A stretch of DNA of 64,000 nt, from NCBI GenBank assembly GCA_041287425.1, contig JBEULG010000012.1, forward strand, positions 1 through 64,000. Direction: 5' to 3'. This DNA comes from JAFGSI01 sp041287425 (GTDB taxonomy: Bacteria > Chloroflexota > Anaerolineae > Anaerolineales > Villigracilaceae). Positions 1 through 7,533 of the stretch are shown here, piece by piece. Below the pieces are notes generated by a model that saw only the letters and a program-made list of their open reading frames with translations, searched no databases and was not told the DNA's origin. Each line of letters opens with the position of its first letter. Position 1 is the first letter of the stretch. Made by a program: the position numbers and the translations under genes.

Positions 1-1
1 G

Positions 2-3000
2 CCCGAAATCGGGAATCTGACCCGCCTGACCGAACTCGACCTTTCGCAGAACCGCCTCACCTCGCTGCCGCCTGAAATCGGGAATCTGACCAGCCTGACC
101 GAACTCAACCTTGGGGGCAACCACCTCCCCTCCCTGCCGCCTGAAATCGGGAATCTGACCAGCCTGACCAAACTCAACCTTGGGAGCAACCACCTCACCT
201 CCCTGCCGCCCGAAATCGGACGTCTAACCCACCTGACCGCACTCTATCTTTGGAACAATCAACTCACTTCCCTGCCACCCGAAATCGGGAATCTGTCCAG
301 CCTGACCGAACTCAACCTTTGGGGCAACCAACTCACCTCCCTGCCGCCCGAAATCGGCGAACTTGCCAACCTGCAAACCTTACTACTTTGGGACAACCAA
401 CTCACCTCCCTGCCGCCCGAAATCGGGAATCTGACCCGCCTGACCGAACTCAACCTTTGGGGCAACCAACTCCCCTCCCTGCCGCCCGAAGTGTGGCGTC
501 TGCCGCGCCTGGTGAAACTGGACATCAGCGGCAATCCCCTGCCTGAACTCCCGCCCGAACTGTGGCAGAAAACCGATTGGGAAGCACTGGGGCTGTCCCG
601 TCTCAACCTCACTTCCCTGCCGCCCGAAATCGGGAATCTGACCCGCCTGACCGAACTCGACCTTCAAGAGAACCACCTCACCTCCCTGCCGCCCGAAGTG
701 TGGCGCTTGCCGCGCCTGGTGAAACTGTACATCGGCGGCAATCCCCTGCCTAAACTCCCGCCCGAACTGTGGCAGAAAACCGACTGGGAAGCACTGGAGC
801 TGTCCCGTCTCAACCTCACTTCCCTGCCGCCCGAAATCGGGAATCTGTCCAGCCTGACCAAACTCGAACTTTTTGGCAACCGCCTCACCTCCCTGCCGCC
901 CGAAATCGGGAATCTGACCCGCCTGACCGAACTCAACCTTAGGTACAACCAACTCCCCTCCCTGCCGCCCGAAATCGGGAATCTGACCCGCCTGACCGAA
1001 CTCAACCTTGGGGGCAACCAACTCTTCTCCCTGCCGCCCGAAATTGGGAATCTGACCCGCTTGACCAGACTTGACCTTGCACGCAACCAACTCACTTCCC
1101 TGCCGCCCGAAATCGGGAATCTGACTAGCCTGACCACACTTGACCTTGAACGCAACCACCTCACCTCCCTGCCACCCGAACTGGCGCGCCTGGAACGGCT
1201 GAAACGCCTGAAACTGCACGGCAACCCGCTGACCCTGACCCTGCCGCGCCGGTTGCTGGGAGATGAAATCTTCGGCGGCGATGCCCAGGAGATTTTACGC
1301 TTCTACCGCGCCATCTGGGAGGGCGGGCGCGCCCTGGGCGAGGTGCGCGTGCTGGTGGTGGGCCAGCCAGCCGTCGGCAAGACGCAACTGGTGCGCCGCC
1401 TGCGGGAGCTTCCCTTCCAGGAAAACAGCCCCACCACCCTGACCGTCGAGACCCACCCCCTGCCGCTCGGCGACCTGACCGCCCAGGTGTGGGATTTCGG
1501 CGGGCAGGACTTCATGCACGCCACCCATCCCGTCTTCTTCTCGGCGCGCTGCGTTTATGTCCTGGTGCTCAACGTGCGCCAGACCTACGAGCAGAACCGC
1601 GTCGAGTACTGGCTGCGCACCATCCGCGCCGTCGGCGGCGAGTCGCCGGTCATCGTAGTCGGCAACCAGGCAGAAGCCCAGGGCCACGTGCTGGACCTGC
1701 CGCAAAACCGCCTGGGGCGCGAGTTCCCTCAGATTCGCGCCTTCGTGCAAACTTCGGCCAAGGACGGCAAGGGTCTGGAAGCCCTGCGCGCCGCGCTGGC
1801 AGAAGCCGCCGCCTCCCTGCCGCACACCCGCGTGCTCTTCGCCCAGTCGCACCTGGCGGTCAAGAGCGCGCTGGAAGCCGAGAAGACCCGTCGCGACGTC
1901 ATCCCCTACGAGCGCGTGCGCGAACTATGCGCCCAGGAGGACATCACGGAGAAAGAAGACCAGGACGCCCTGCTGGCGCTGCTCCACGACTTGGGGGTGG
2001 TGCTGGATTTCCGCGATGAAGCCGGCGAACCGCTCTCCCCCGATGGCGTGCTCAACCCCAACTGGGTGACGGACGCCGTCTACCGCATCCTGACCGACCC
2101 CGAACTGCGTAGCGAGACCCGCGGCCGCCTGACCCCCGAAATGCCCCGCCGCATCCTGAAGGATTACCAGCCCTGGCACCGCGACCTGATTCTCAAACTC
2201 CTGCAACGCTTTGAGTTGGCTTACCCCGCGCCGGAGGGCGTCTTCTACCTACCCAACGTCATGCCGCAGGATGAACCTGCCTCCGCCGCCGACCCGGCCT
2301 GGGCGGGCGGCTTGACCTTCGAGTATGCCTACACCGACCTGCCGGAGAGCATCATCACCCGCTTCATCGTCCGCGCCCATGAACATATCGAGGCCGGTCA
2401 GGTCTGGCGCTGGGGCGTGATTCTGGCTGCCGAGGGCAACCGCGCCCTGGTGCGCGCAGACGTGGCGGACAAGCGCATCGAGATTCACGTCCTGGGTCCC
2501 CAAAACACCCGCCGCGACCTGCTGGCATTCATTCGCGGGCATTTCGAAGCCATCCACAAGACCTTCACCGAAAGCGCCGGGCGGGAGAACTTCCCGATTC
2601 AGGAATTCCTCTGCCCGCCGGAATACCCCGGCCTGCGGTTGGATTACCGCGACCTGCTCATCCGCGAGCGGGAAGGTGAGCTGGAAGTCCGCCCTACCTG
2701 GCAGGGGCGCGTCCTGCGCTTGAACGTGAGCGAGGTGCTGAACGGCTTCGTCAGCCCGGCGGCGCGCCAGGAGGAACGCAGGCGGTTATTCCCGGAGGAG
2801 GAGCGTATGGCAAGGGAGATTCACTACCATGAGCATCGGCATTTTGAAGTCAGGGGTGATATGATTGGCAGCAGCGCCAACCTGGGAAATGAAAGCACGA
2901 TGGCCCAATGGGTAGAAAACAGTTTCAACACCCCCTCCAACCCCGAATTGGCGCCCCTGCTGGCGCAACTGACCGCCGCCGTGCAGGAAATGCTCAAACA

Positions 3001-3196
3001 CCTGCCCGCCGACCAGGCCGAAGAAACCGCCGAAGACCTGAAGCGCCTGCAGGAAGAACTGGCAAAGCCCAAGCCCAGCCGCAAATGGTACAGCGTCAGC
3101 ATTGAGGGGTTAATCAAAGCCGCCAAAAATCTTGGCGAACTCGGCGCGCCGGTGATTGAACTGGCGGGGAAGTTGCTCACGTTGCTGGGAGACTGA
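2..3196 (+). CDS. ROCO-family protein: leucine-rich repeats, Roc GTPase, COR domain (5' end outside window)
   Basis: The reading frame is open from the left edge, so the true start lies upstream. The first ~1190 bases encode about 17 leucine-rich repeats of 23 residues (LPPEIGNLTxLTELxLxxN type). A Roc GTPase follows, with a P-loop GQPAVGKT near 1362-1385, a switch II DFGGQD near 1495, GNQAE where NKxD is expected near 1660, and a TSAKDGKGL G5-like motif near 1750. The next ~900 bases match a COR dimerisation region. The tail (about 2800-3196) has a HxHRHFEVRGDMIGSS-type stretch and an amphipathic helical end; I infer a separate C-terminal module. ROCO proteins are GTPases usually used for signalling; in bacteria the targets are mostly unknown. 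No signal peptide can be judged because the N-terminus is missing. The NKxD deviation may alter guanine specificity. Confidence 0.9.
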   Translation, partial: PEIGNLTRLTELDLSQNRLTSLPPEIGNLTSLTELNLGGNHLPSLPPEIGNLTSLTKLNLGSNHLTSLPPEIGRLTHLTALYLWNNQLTSLPPEIGNLSSLTELNLWGNQLTSLPPEIGELANLQTLLLWDNQLTSLPPEIGNLTRLTELNLWGNQLPSLPPEVWRLPRLVKLDISGNPLPELPPELWQKTDWEALGLSRLNLTSLPPEIGNLTRLTELDLQENHLTSLPPEVWRLPRLVKLYIGGNPLPKLPPELWQKTDWEALELSRLNLTSLPPEIGNLSSLTKLELFGNRLTSLPPEIGNLTRLTELNLRYNQLPSLPPEIGNLTRLTELNLGGNQLFSLPPEIGNLTRLTRLDLARNQLTSLPPEIGNLTSLTTLDLERNHLTSLPPELARLERLKRLKLHGNPLTLTLPRRLLGDEIFGGDAQEILRFYRAIWEGGRALGEVRVLVVGQPAVGKTQLVRRLRELPFQENSPTTLTVETHPLPLGDLTAQVWDFGGQDFMHATHPVFFSARCVYVLVLNVRQTYEQNRVEYWLRTIRAVGGESPVIVVGNQAEAQGHVLDLPQNRLGREFPQIRAFVQTSAKDGKGLEALRAALAEAAASLPHTRVLFAQSHLAVKSALEAEKTRRDVIPYERVRELCAQEDITEKEDQDALLALLHDLGVVLDFRDEAGEPLSPDGVLNPNWVTDAVYRILTDPELRSETRGRLTPEMPRRILKDYQPWHRDLILKLLQRFELAYPAPEGVFYLPNVMPQDEPASAADPAWAGGLTFEYAYTDLPESIITRFIVRAHEHIEAGQVWRWGVILAAEGNRALVRADVADKRIEIHVLGPQNTRRDLLAFIRGHFEAIHKTFTESAGRENFPIQEFLCPPEYPGLRLDYRDLLIREREGELEVRPTWQGRVLRLNVSEVLNGFVSPAARQEERRRLFPEEERMAREIHYHEHRHFEVRGDMIGSSANLGNESTMAQWVENSFNTPSNPELAPLLAQLTAAVQEMLKHLPADQAEETAEDLKRLQEELAKPKPSRKWYSVSIEGLIKAAKNLGELGAPVIELAGKLLTLLGD

Positions 3197-3485
3197 CCGC
3201 CGAGCGCAGACCGCAGACGGCGTGCTGTCTGTTTCATTTAATCAACGCCAAGACGCAGAGACGCAAAGACGCAAAAAAGTTACTTTCGACACCGGGCGGG
3301 GACTTCTGCGTCCGTTCCTTCGCGCCTTTGCGTGAGATGAGCAGGGGGGCATCAAAAGCCGCCGAGAACGTGGGTAAACTCGGCGCGCCGGTCATTGAGT
3401 TGGCGGGGAAGTTGCTCACGTTGCTGGGAGACTGACCGCCGAGCGCGGGCGGCACGTCGTCGGCCGTCTGCCGTCTTCGTCCATC

Positions 3486-3611
3486 CCGCCGGCGTTCGGC
3501 GGGGGACCAATCCCCCGCCTCAGCGCATGAAAGTCGGCCAAGGCCGACTCCGAGTCCGCTTTGAGCGGACTTCCATGGACTGAGCCGGGGATTTCCAATC
3601 CCCGGCGGGGG
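3486..3611. repeat. Palindromic dispersed repeat, copy R1
   Basis: A ~125-bp imperfect palindrome with two inner hairpins, AAGTCGGCC/GGCCGACT and AGTCCGC/GCGGACT, flanked by GGGG..CAATCCCC arms. The same core occurs at 3995-4120, 7321-7499, 18013-18170 and 54752-54912. Halves pair with each other over most of the length, so the transcript or single strand could fold into a long hairpin. Confidence 0.75.
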
Positions 3612-3994
3612 TGGGCAGTTACGCAAGCCGCCGAGAACGTGGACAAAGTCGGCGCGCCGGTGATTGAGTTGGTGGGGAAGTTGCTCACGTTGCTGGGAGA
3701 CTGACCGCCGACCGCAGACGGCGTGCTGTCTGTTGCATTTAATCAACGCCAAGACGCAGAGACGCCAAGACGCAAAAAAGTTACTTTCGACACCGGGCGG
3801 GGACTTCTGCGCCCGTTCCTTCGCGCCTTCGCGCCTTTGCGTGAGATGAGCAGGTAATCACCAAAAGCCGCCGAGAACGTGGACAAACTCGGCGCGCCGG
3901 TGATTGAACTGACGGGGAAGTTGCTCAAGTTGCTGGGAGACTGACCGCCGAGCGCGGGCGGCGCGTCGTCGGCCATCTGCCGTCTTCGTCCATC

Positions 3995-4120
3995 CCGCCG
4001 GCGTTCGGCGCGGGGATCAATCCCCCGCCTCAGCGCATGAAAGTCGGCCAAGGCCGACTCCGAGTCCGCTTTGAGCGGACTTCCATGAACTGAGCCGGGG
4101 ATTTCCAATCCCCGGCGGGG
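3995..4120. repeat. Palindromic dispersed repeat, copy R2
   Basis: Nearly identical to R1, about 509 bp away, and part of the same tandem duplication. A further fragment with CGGGGAGCAATCCCCGG follows at about 4150-4185. Confidence 0.75.
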
Positions 4121-4260
4121 ATAGGCAGACAGCAGCCCTCCCCTTTGGCGAAGTCGGCGCGGGGAGCAATCCCCGGCGTGGGTGGGGGGTAAGTTGAAAT
4201 TGAAATTCGACTTACCGAAAGCCCCCCCGCAAATCAAAGATTTACGCCACATCCAACAAA

Positions 4261-4293
4261 GACCCGGCCTCTCCTCAAGCCGGGTCTCTTTTC
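4261..4293 (-). terminator. Rho-independent terminator of the 2-oxoacid oxidoreductase operon
   Basis: Perfect 8-bp stem GACCCGGC/GCCGGGTC (4261-4287). Read on the minus strand it is followed by TTTGTTGG, and on the plus strand by TCTTTTCTC, so it can act in both directions between the ROCO repeat field and the operon. Confidence 0.75.
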
Positions 4294-4309
4294 TCTACCT
4301 ACGCCATCT

Positions 4310-4369
4310 TCCCCCCTATCCTCCTACCCCCTATCCTCCTATCCCCTATCCTCCTACCCCCTATCCCCC
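4310..4369. repeat. Short tandem repeat (CCCTATCCTCCTA-like, ~15 bp, about four copies)
   Basis: A pyrimidine-only array of CTCCTAYCCCCTAT units lies directly downstream of the stop codon of the gamma-subunit gene and before its terminator. Strand asymmetry is complete: no G occurs in the array on the plus strand. It has no spacer structure, so it is a simple microsatellite. Confidence 0.7.
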
Positions 4370-4927
4370 CTACCGCGCCGCCACCGTGTGCGCTTTGGCG
4401 TACTCGTAGCCCTTGTGGATGGCCTCGATGTTCTTGGGCAGCAGGTGCTTGTGACGGCCGGGCATGTGGGCGTTGAGGGCCGCCTCCACATCGGCGACGG
4501 TCAGTTCCTTCAATCCGCTCAGCAGCGCGCCGACGGCGACCATGTTCGCCATCTTGATGCTGCCGATTTCCTCGGCAATCTCGCTGCACGGCACGGTGAC
4601 GACCGTGATGTCGTCGCGCCGCGCCCCGCGGTCTACCATCGACTCGTTGATGACCAGCATCCCGCCCGGTTTGACCAACGGTTCGTACTTGTCGAGCGAG
4701 GGCAGGTTCATGACCAGGGCCACGTCCGGGTTCTTGACCACCGGCGAGCCGATTTCCTCGTCGGCGATGACGACCGTGCAGTTGGCCGTGCCGCCGCGCA
4801 TTTCGGGACCGTAGGACGGAATCCAGGTCACCTGTTTGCCGACGTCCATCGCCGCGTACGACAGCACCTGACCGGCAAACATGATGCCCTGGCCGCCGAA
4901 GCCGGAGAGAATCAGTTCAGTCTGCAT
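4370..4927 (-). CDS. 2-oxoacid:ferredoxin oxidoreductase, gamma subunit
   Basis: A 185-residue protein of the pyruvate/ketoisovalerate ferredoxin oxidoreductase gamma family. It starts MQTELILSGFGGQG, where the GFGGQG loop is the family signature. This subunit helps form the catalytic complex with alpha, beta and the ferredoxin-like delta, oxidising a 2-oxoacid plus CoA to acyl-CoA and CO2 with reduction of ferredoxin. ATG 4927 is preferred because AGGAGG lies just upstream; a longer in-frame extension to 4969 is Arg/Pro-rich and unlike the family. It is last in a four-gene operon (delta-alpha-beta-gamma) and follows the beta gene by 10 bp. The exact 2-oxoacid cannot be read from this subunit. 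Confidence 0.92.
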   Translation of the reverse strand: MQTELILSGFGGQGIMFAGQVLSYAAMDVGKQVTWIPSYGPEMRGGTANCTVVIADEEIGSPVVKNPDVALVMNLPSLDKYEPLVKPGGMLVINESMVDRGARRDDITVVTVPCSEIAEEIGSIKMANMVAVGALLSGLKELTVADVEAALNAHMPGRHKHLLPKNIEAIHKGYEYAKAHTVAAR

Positions 4928-4937
4928 GGGTGGCCTC

Positions 4938-5717
4938 CTAAATCTTCGCCGCCGCAATCGCGGGGGCAACTTTGTAATCGCCGAGCGGGAAGAACGGAAT
5001 CATGTGTTCCTCCAGCCACTTGAGCGATTCGACCGGCGTCAGGTTCCAGTTCGAGGGGCAAGTCGAGAGCAGTTCGACCATCGAGAAGCCCAGTTTGCGC
5101 TCCTGGACCTCGAAGGCGGTGCGGATGGCCTTCTTGGCCTTGCGGATGTTGGCCGGGTCGTGCAGCGAGCGGCGGACAACGTAGCCGGCGCCGTCGAGCG
5201 TGGCGAGCATCTCCGCCATGCGGATGGGGTAGCCCTGCGTCTCCACATCGCGGCCGTCGGGCGAGGAGGTGGTCTTCATGCCGGGCAGGGTGGTGGGGGC
5301 CATCTGACCGCCGGTCATGCCGTAGTTGGCGTTGTTGATGAAGATGACGGTGATGTTCTCCCCGCGCGCCGCGGCGTGGACGATTTCGCCCATGCCGATG
5401 GAGGCCAGGTCGCCGTCGCCCTGGTAGGTGAAGACGATGTGGTCGGGCAGACAGCGCTTGATGCCGGTCGCCATGGCCGGGGCGCGGCCGTGCGCCGCCT
5501 CGACAAAGTCGGTGTCGAAGTAGTTGTAGGCAAACACCGCGCAGCCCACCGGCGCGACGCCAATCGTCCGCTCGGTGAGATTCATCTCTTCCAGAACTTC
5601 GGCAATCAGGCGGTGCGCCACCCCGTGCGTGCAGCCGGGGCAGTAGTGGGTCGGCGCATCCGTGAAGGCATGCGGGCGTTCGTAAACCAGATTTTCGGGA
5701 ACCATCAACGTAGCCAT
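4938..5717 (-). CDS. 2-oxoacid:ferredoxin oxidoreductase, beta (thiamine diphosphate) subunit
   Basis: A 259-residue TPP-binding subunit. Visible motifs are YCPGCTHG near residue 25, an iron-sulfur/TPP-region cysteine motif, and GDGDLASIG followed about 30 residues on by NNANYGMTGGQ, the TPP pyrophosphate/Mg2+ motif. It carries the catalytic cofactor of the complex. ATG 5717 has GAGGT upstream and lies 2 bp after the stop of the alpha gene, implying translational coupling. The length fits 2-oxoglutarate or 2-ketoisovalerate oxidoreductase beta subunits rather than the larger single-chain pyruvate enzyme. Confidence 0.93.
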   Translation of the reverse strand: MATLMVPENLVYERPHAFTDAPTHYCPGCTHGVAHRLIAEVLEEMNLTERTIGVAPVGCAVFAYNYFDTDFVEAAHGRAPAMATGIKRCLPDHIVFTYQGDGDLASIGMGEIVHAAARGENITVIFINNANYGMTGGQMAPTTLPGMKTTSSPDGRDVETQGYPIRMAEMLATLDGAGYVVRRSLHDPANIRKAKKAIRTAFEVQERKLGFSMVELLSTCPSNWNLTPVESLKWLEEHMIPFFPLGDYKVAPAIAAAKI

Positions 5718-5719
5718 GT

Positions 5720-6835
5720 TTACCTCGCAACCATTTCCATGCGTTTCATCCAGTTGGCGACGGGGTCAGCGTCGGCGCTCAATTTGGCCTTCGCCACACG
5801 CTGGATTTCGCTCAAAATTTCATCCGGGAACGGCACCACGCCGCCCAGGCGTCCGTAGAACTCGATGGGGACGCTGCCGTTGACTGCCAGGCGCACATCC
5901 TCGAGCATCTGACCGGCGTTCATCTCGGTCACCAGGAAGGCACTGACCTGCTGCGCCAGTTCGGCGACGCGCTTGTAGGGGAACGGCGCCACGGTAATCG
6001 GACGGAACAGCCCGACCTTGATGCCCTGGGCGCGGGCCGCCCGGACGGCGGAGAGCGCCACCCGTCCGGCCGTCCCGAAGCCGATGACGATAAATTCGGC
6101 GTCTTCGATGAAATATTCTTTGTAGCGAATCTCTTTTTCCTGCGCTTCCTGCCAGCGTTTGAGCAGGCGCAGATTGGTCTTCTCCTCTTCGGGCGGGTCG
6201 AGGTAAATCGAGGTCAAGATGCGGCGCGGGCGTCCCTTCGCCCCGTTGACCGCCCAGGGGTAGTCCTTGCGCACCACCGGCCGCATTTCGGGCAGTTCCA
6301 CCGGCTCCATCATCTGGCCAATCGAGCCGTCAATCAGCAGGCAGCAGATGTTGAGGTATTTCTCGGCCAGGTCGAAGGCCACCGGCATCAGGTCCACCGC
6401 CTCCTGAATCGAGGCCGGAGCGAGGACGATGGGGTGGTAGTCGCCGTGGCCGCCGCCCTTGCAGATTTGGTTGTAATCGGCCTGCGAGGGGGCGATGTTG
6501 CCCAGCCCCGGGCCGCCGCGCATCACGTTGACCAGCACCATCGGCACCTCGGTCCCGGCGATGTACGACAGGCCCTCCATCATCAGGCTGATGCCGGGGC
6601 TGGAGGAGGAGGTCATCACCCGCGCCCCGGTGCAGGCCGCACCGTAGACCATGTTGATGGCGCCCAGTTCGGCCTCGGCCTGGACGAAGGCGCGGCCCAG
6701 TTCGGGCAGGCGCTTCGACATCCACTCGAGGATTTCGTTCTGCGGGGTGATAGGATAGCCGAAATAGGCCTCCAGTCCAACCCGGATAGCCGCTTCGGCA
6801 ATCGCCTGATTCCCTTCCCAGAGTTCACGCGCCAT
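5720..6835 (-). CDS. vorB: 2-oxoacid:ferredoxin oxidoreductase, alpha subunit (VorB-like)
   Basis: A 371-residue alpha subunit. It begins MARELWEGNQAIAEAA and contains YFGYPITPQNEI, MTSSSSPGISLMMEG and VMRGGPGLGN, which I recognise from proteins annotated as 3-methyl-2-oxobutanoate dehydrogenase subunit VorB; KorA-type 2-oxoglutarate enzymes are close relatives, so the substrate is uncertain. The start at 6835 has GGAGGG upstream. An in-frame extension to 6946 runs back through the ferredoxin gene and is rejected. The ATG follows the ferredoxin stop codon by 4 bp. In anaerobes this complex links branched-chain or 2-oxoglutarate metabolism to reduced ferredoxin. Confidence 0.92.
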   Translation of the reverse strand: MARELWEGNQAIAEAAIRVGLEAYFGYPITPQNEILEWMSKRLPELGRAFVQAEAELGAINMVYGAACTGARVMTSSSSPGISLMMEGLSYIAGTEVPMVLVNVMRGGPGLGNIAPSQADYNQICKGGGHGDYHPIVLAPASIQEAVDLMPVAFDLAEKYLNICCLLIDGSIGQMMEPVELPEMRPVVRKDYPWAVNGAKGRPRRILTSIYLDPPEEEKTNLRLLKRWQEAQEKEIRYKEYFIEDAEFIVIGFGTAGRVALSAVRAARAQGIKVGLFRPITVAPFPYKRVAELAQQVSAFLVTEMNAGQMLEDVRLAVNGSVPIEFYGRLGGVVPFPDEILSEIQRVAKAKLSADADPVANWMKRMEMVAR

Positions 6836-6839
6836 GGGG

Positions 6840-7091
6840 TTACCCTCCTGCCGCCACCGGCGCGGCGGCCTTGGTGACTTCGCGATAGACGGTGATGGCC
6901 GCATCCGGGCAGACCAGGGCGCAAATCGCGCAGCCGGTGCAGCCATCCTTGACGATGTGAGCCGGGTGATAGCCCTTGGGCGTCAGGCGCTCCATATCCA
7001 GCGCCAGCACTTTGGGCGGGCAGGCATCAACGCACAGTTCGCAGCCTTTGCAATATAAGTCATTGACTTCAATCGTTCCTTTGGCAGGCAT
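6840..7091 (-). CDS. 2-oxoacid:ferredoxin oxidoreductase, delta (2[4Fe-4S] ferredoxin) subunit
   Basis: An 83-residue ferredoxin-like protein with two [4Fe-4S] cysteine clusters: CKGCELCVDACP near residues 14-25 and CTGCAICALVCP near residues 51-62. It passes electrons from the TPP/FeS core of the complex to soluble ferredoxin. It is the first gene of the operon. AAGGAGG lies at good distance before ATG 7091. A clear promoter was not found upstream. Confidence 0.93.
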   Translation of the reverse strand: MPAKGTIEVNDLYCKGCELCVDACPPKVLALDMERLTPKGYHPAHIVKDGCTGCAICALVCPDAAITVYREVTKAAAPVAAGG

Positions 7092-7533
7092 GACCCTTGC
7101 CTCCTTGTTGAGAATTGGGACAAGATTAGGCGGAAATCTCTACCCGCATAGATTATGGCTTTTCTTCCCATTCGGGTGTAGTGCCATGCGTCATTTTCCG
7201 GCGTGTACAATCTTCCTCATGTTGCAGGCGGCTCGCCGAAGAATCCGTTTCCTGTCGGGGCGCAAGTTCGCAGCCTGGCCGGTGATTTTTTGGTGAGGCA
7301 AGTGGTAGAATCGGTTCAGATGGGTCACTACCTAGCCGGCCGTTTTGGCGGGGGCTCAATTCCCCGCCGGAGTACGTGGAAGTCGGCCACCCTAAAGGGT
7401 GCTGCGCGAAGGCCGACTCTGGAGTCCGCTTCGAGCGGACTTTCATGGCCCGAGCCGGGGATTCTCAATCCCCGGCCAAGACGGGCAGGCAGTTACCCAG
7501 ATTGTTTGCAAATTCCTGAACACCGGAGAGCCC
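7092..7533. other. Divergent intergenic region between the oxidoreductase operon and the thiolase gene
   Basis: This 442-bp gap has no convincing gene. Its left half should hold the operon promoter on the minus strand, but no good -35/-10 pair is evident. Its right half is the palindromic repeat R3. The thiolase Shine-Dalgarno (CCGGAGAG) starts about 7522. Confidence 0.6.
7321..7499. repeat. Palindromic dispersed repeat, copy R3
   Basis: About 179 bp. The ends form an imperfect inverted repeat (TGGGTCACTACC at the left, GGCAGTTACCCA at the right), and the core holds AAGTCGGCC, GGCCGACT, AGTCCGCT and AGCGGACT words. It also has the GGGG..CAATCCCC arms seen in R1 and R2. It ends 34 bp before the thiolase start codon. 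Confidence 0.7.

Larger units (their letters stand above)
3116..4131 (+). repeat. Tandem duplication of a ~508-bp unit containing the 3' tail of the ROCO gene
   Basis: There is no intact gene between 3197 and 4369. The last ~80 bp of the ROCO gene, including its stop and the bases after it (GACTGACCGCCGA), recur with stops at 3433-3435, 3702-3704 and 3942-3944. Two spacer types alternate: type A (about 3214-3350 and 3717-3860), rich in CGCAAAGACGC-like words, and type B (about 3445-3620 and 3950-4125), which holds a palindromic element. Tail-to-tail distances of 508 and 509 bp show that a [tail-A-tail-B] block is present twice in direct orientation. Each tail copy still encodes a sequence ending in KLLTLLGD or KLLKLLGD. 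Confidence 0.85.

Noticed and set aside
250..1150. Regular ~69-bp repeats resembling a CRISPR array
   Set aside because: The repeats are coding LRRs with no unique spacers or cas genes; the variation falls at LRR surface codons.
383..1219. Long antisense frame rich in FGRQG repeats over the LRR region
   Set aside because: It is the mirror of the 69-bp LRR repeats; codon usage and repeats belong to the ROCO frame.
3234..4252. Several frames in the repeat field
   Set aside because: They run across tail copies, palindromes and spacer repeats in both strands, lack domain content and start signals.
4310..4369. Tandem CTCCTA..CCCCTAT array as a CRISPR or origin iteron set
   Set aside because: Units have no spacers, are pyrimidine-only and short; there are no replication genes nearby.
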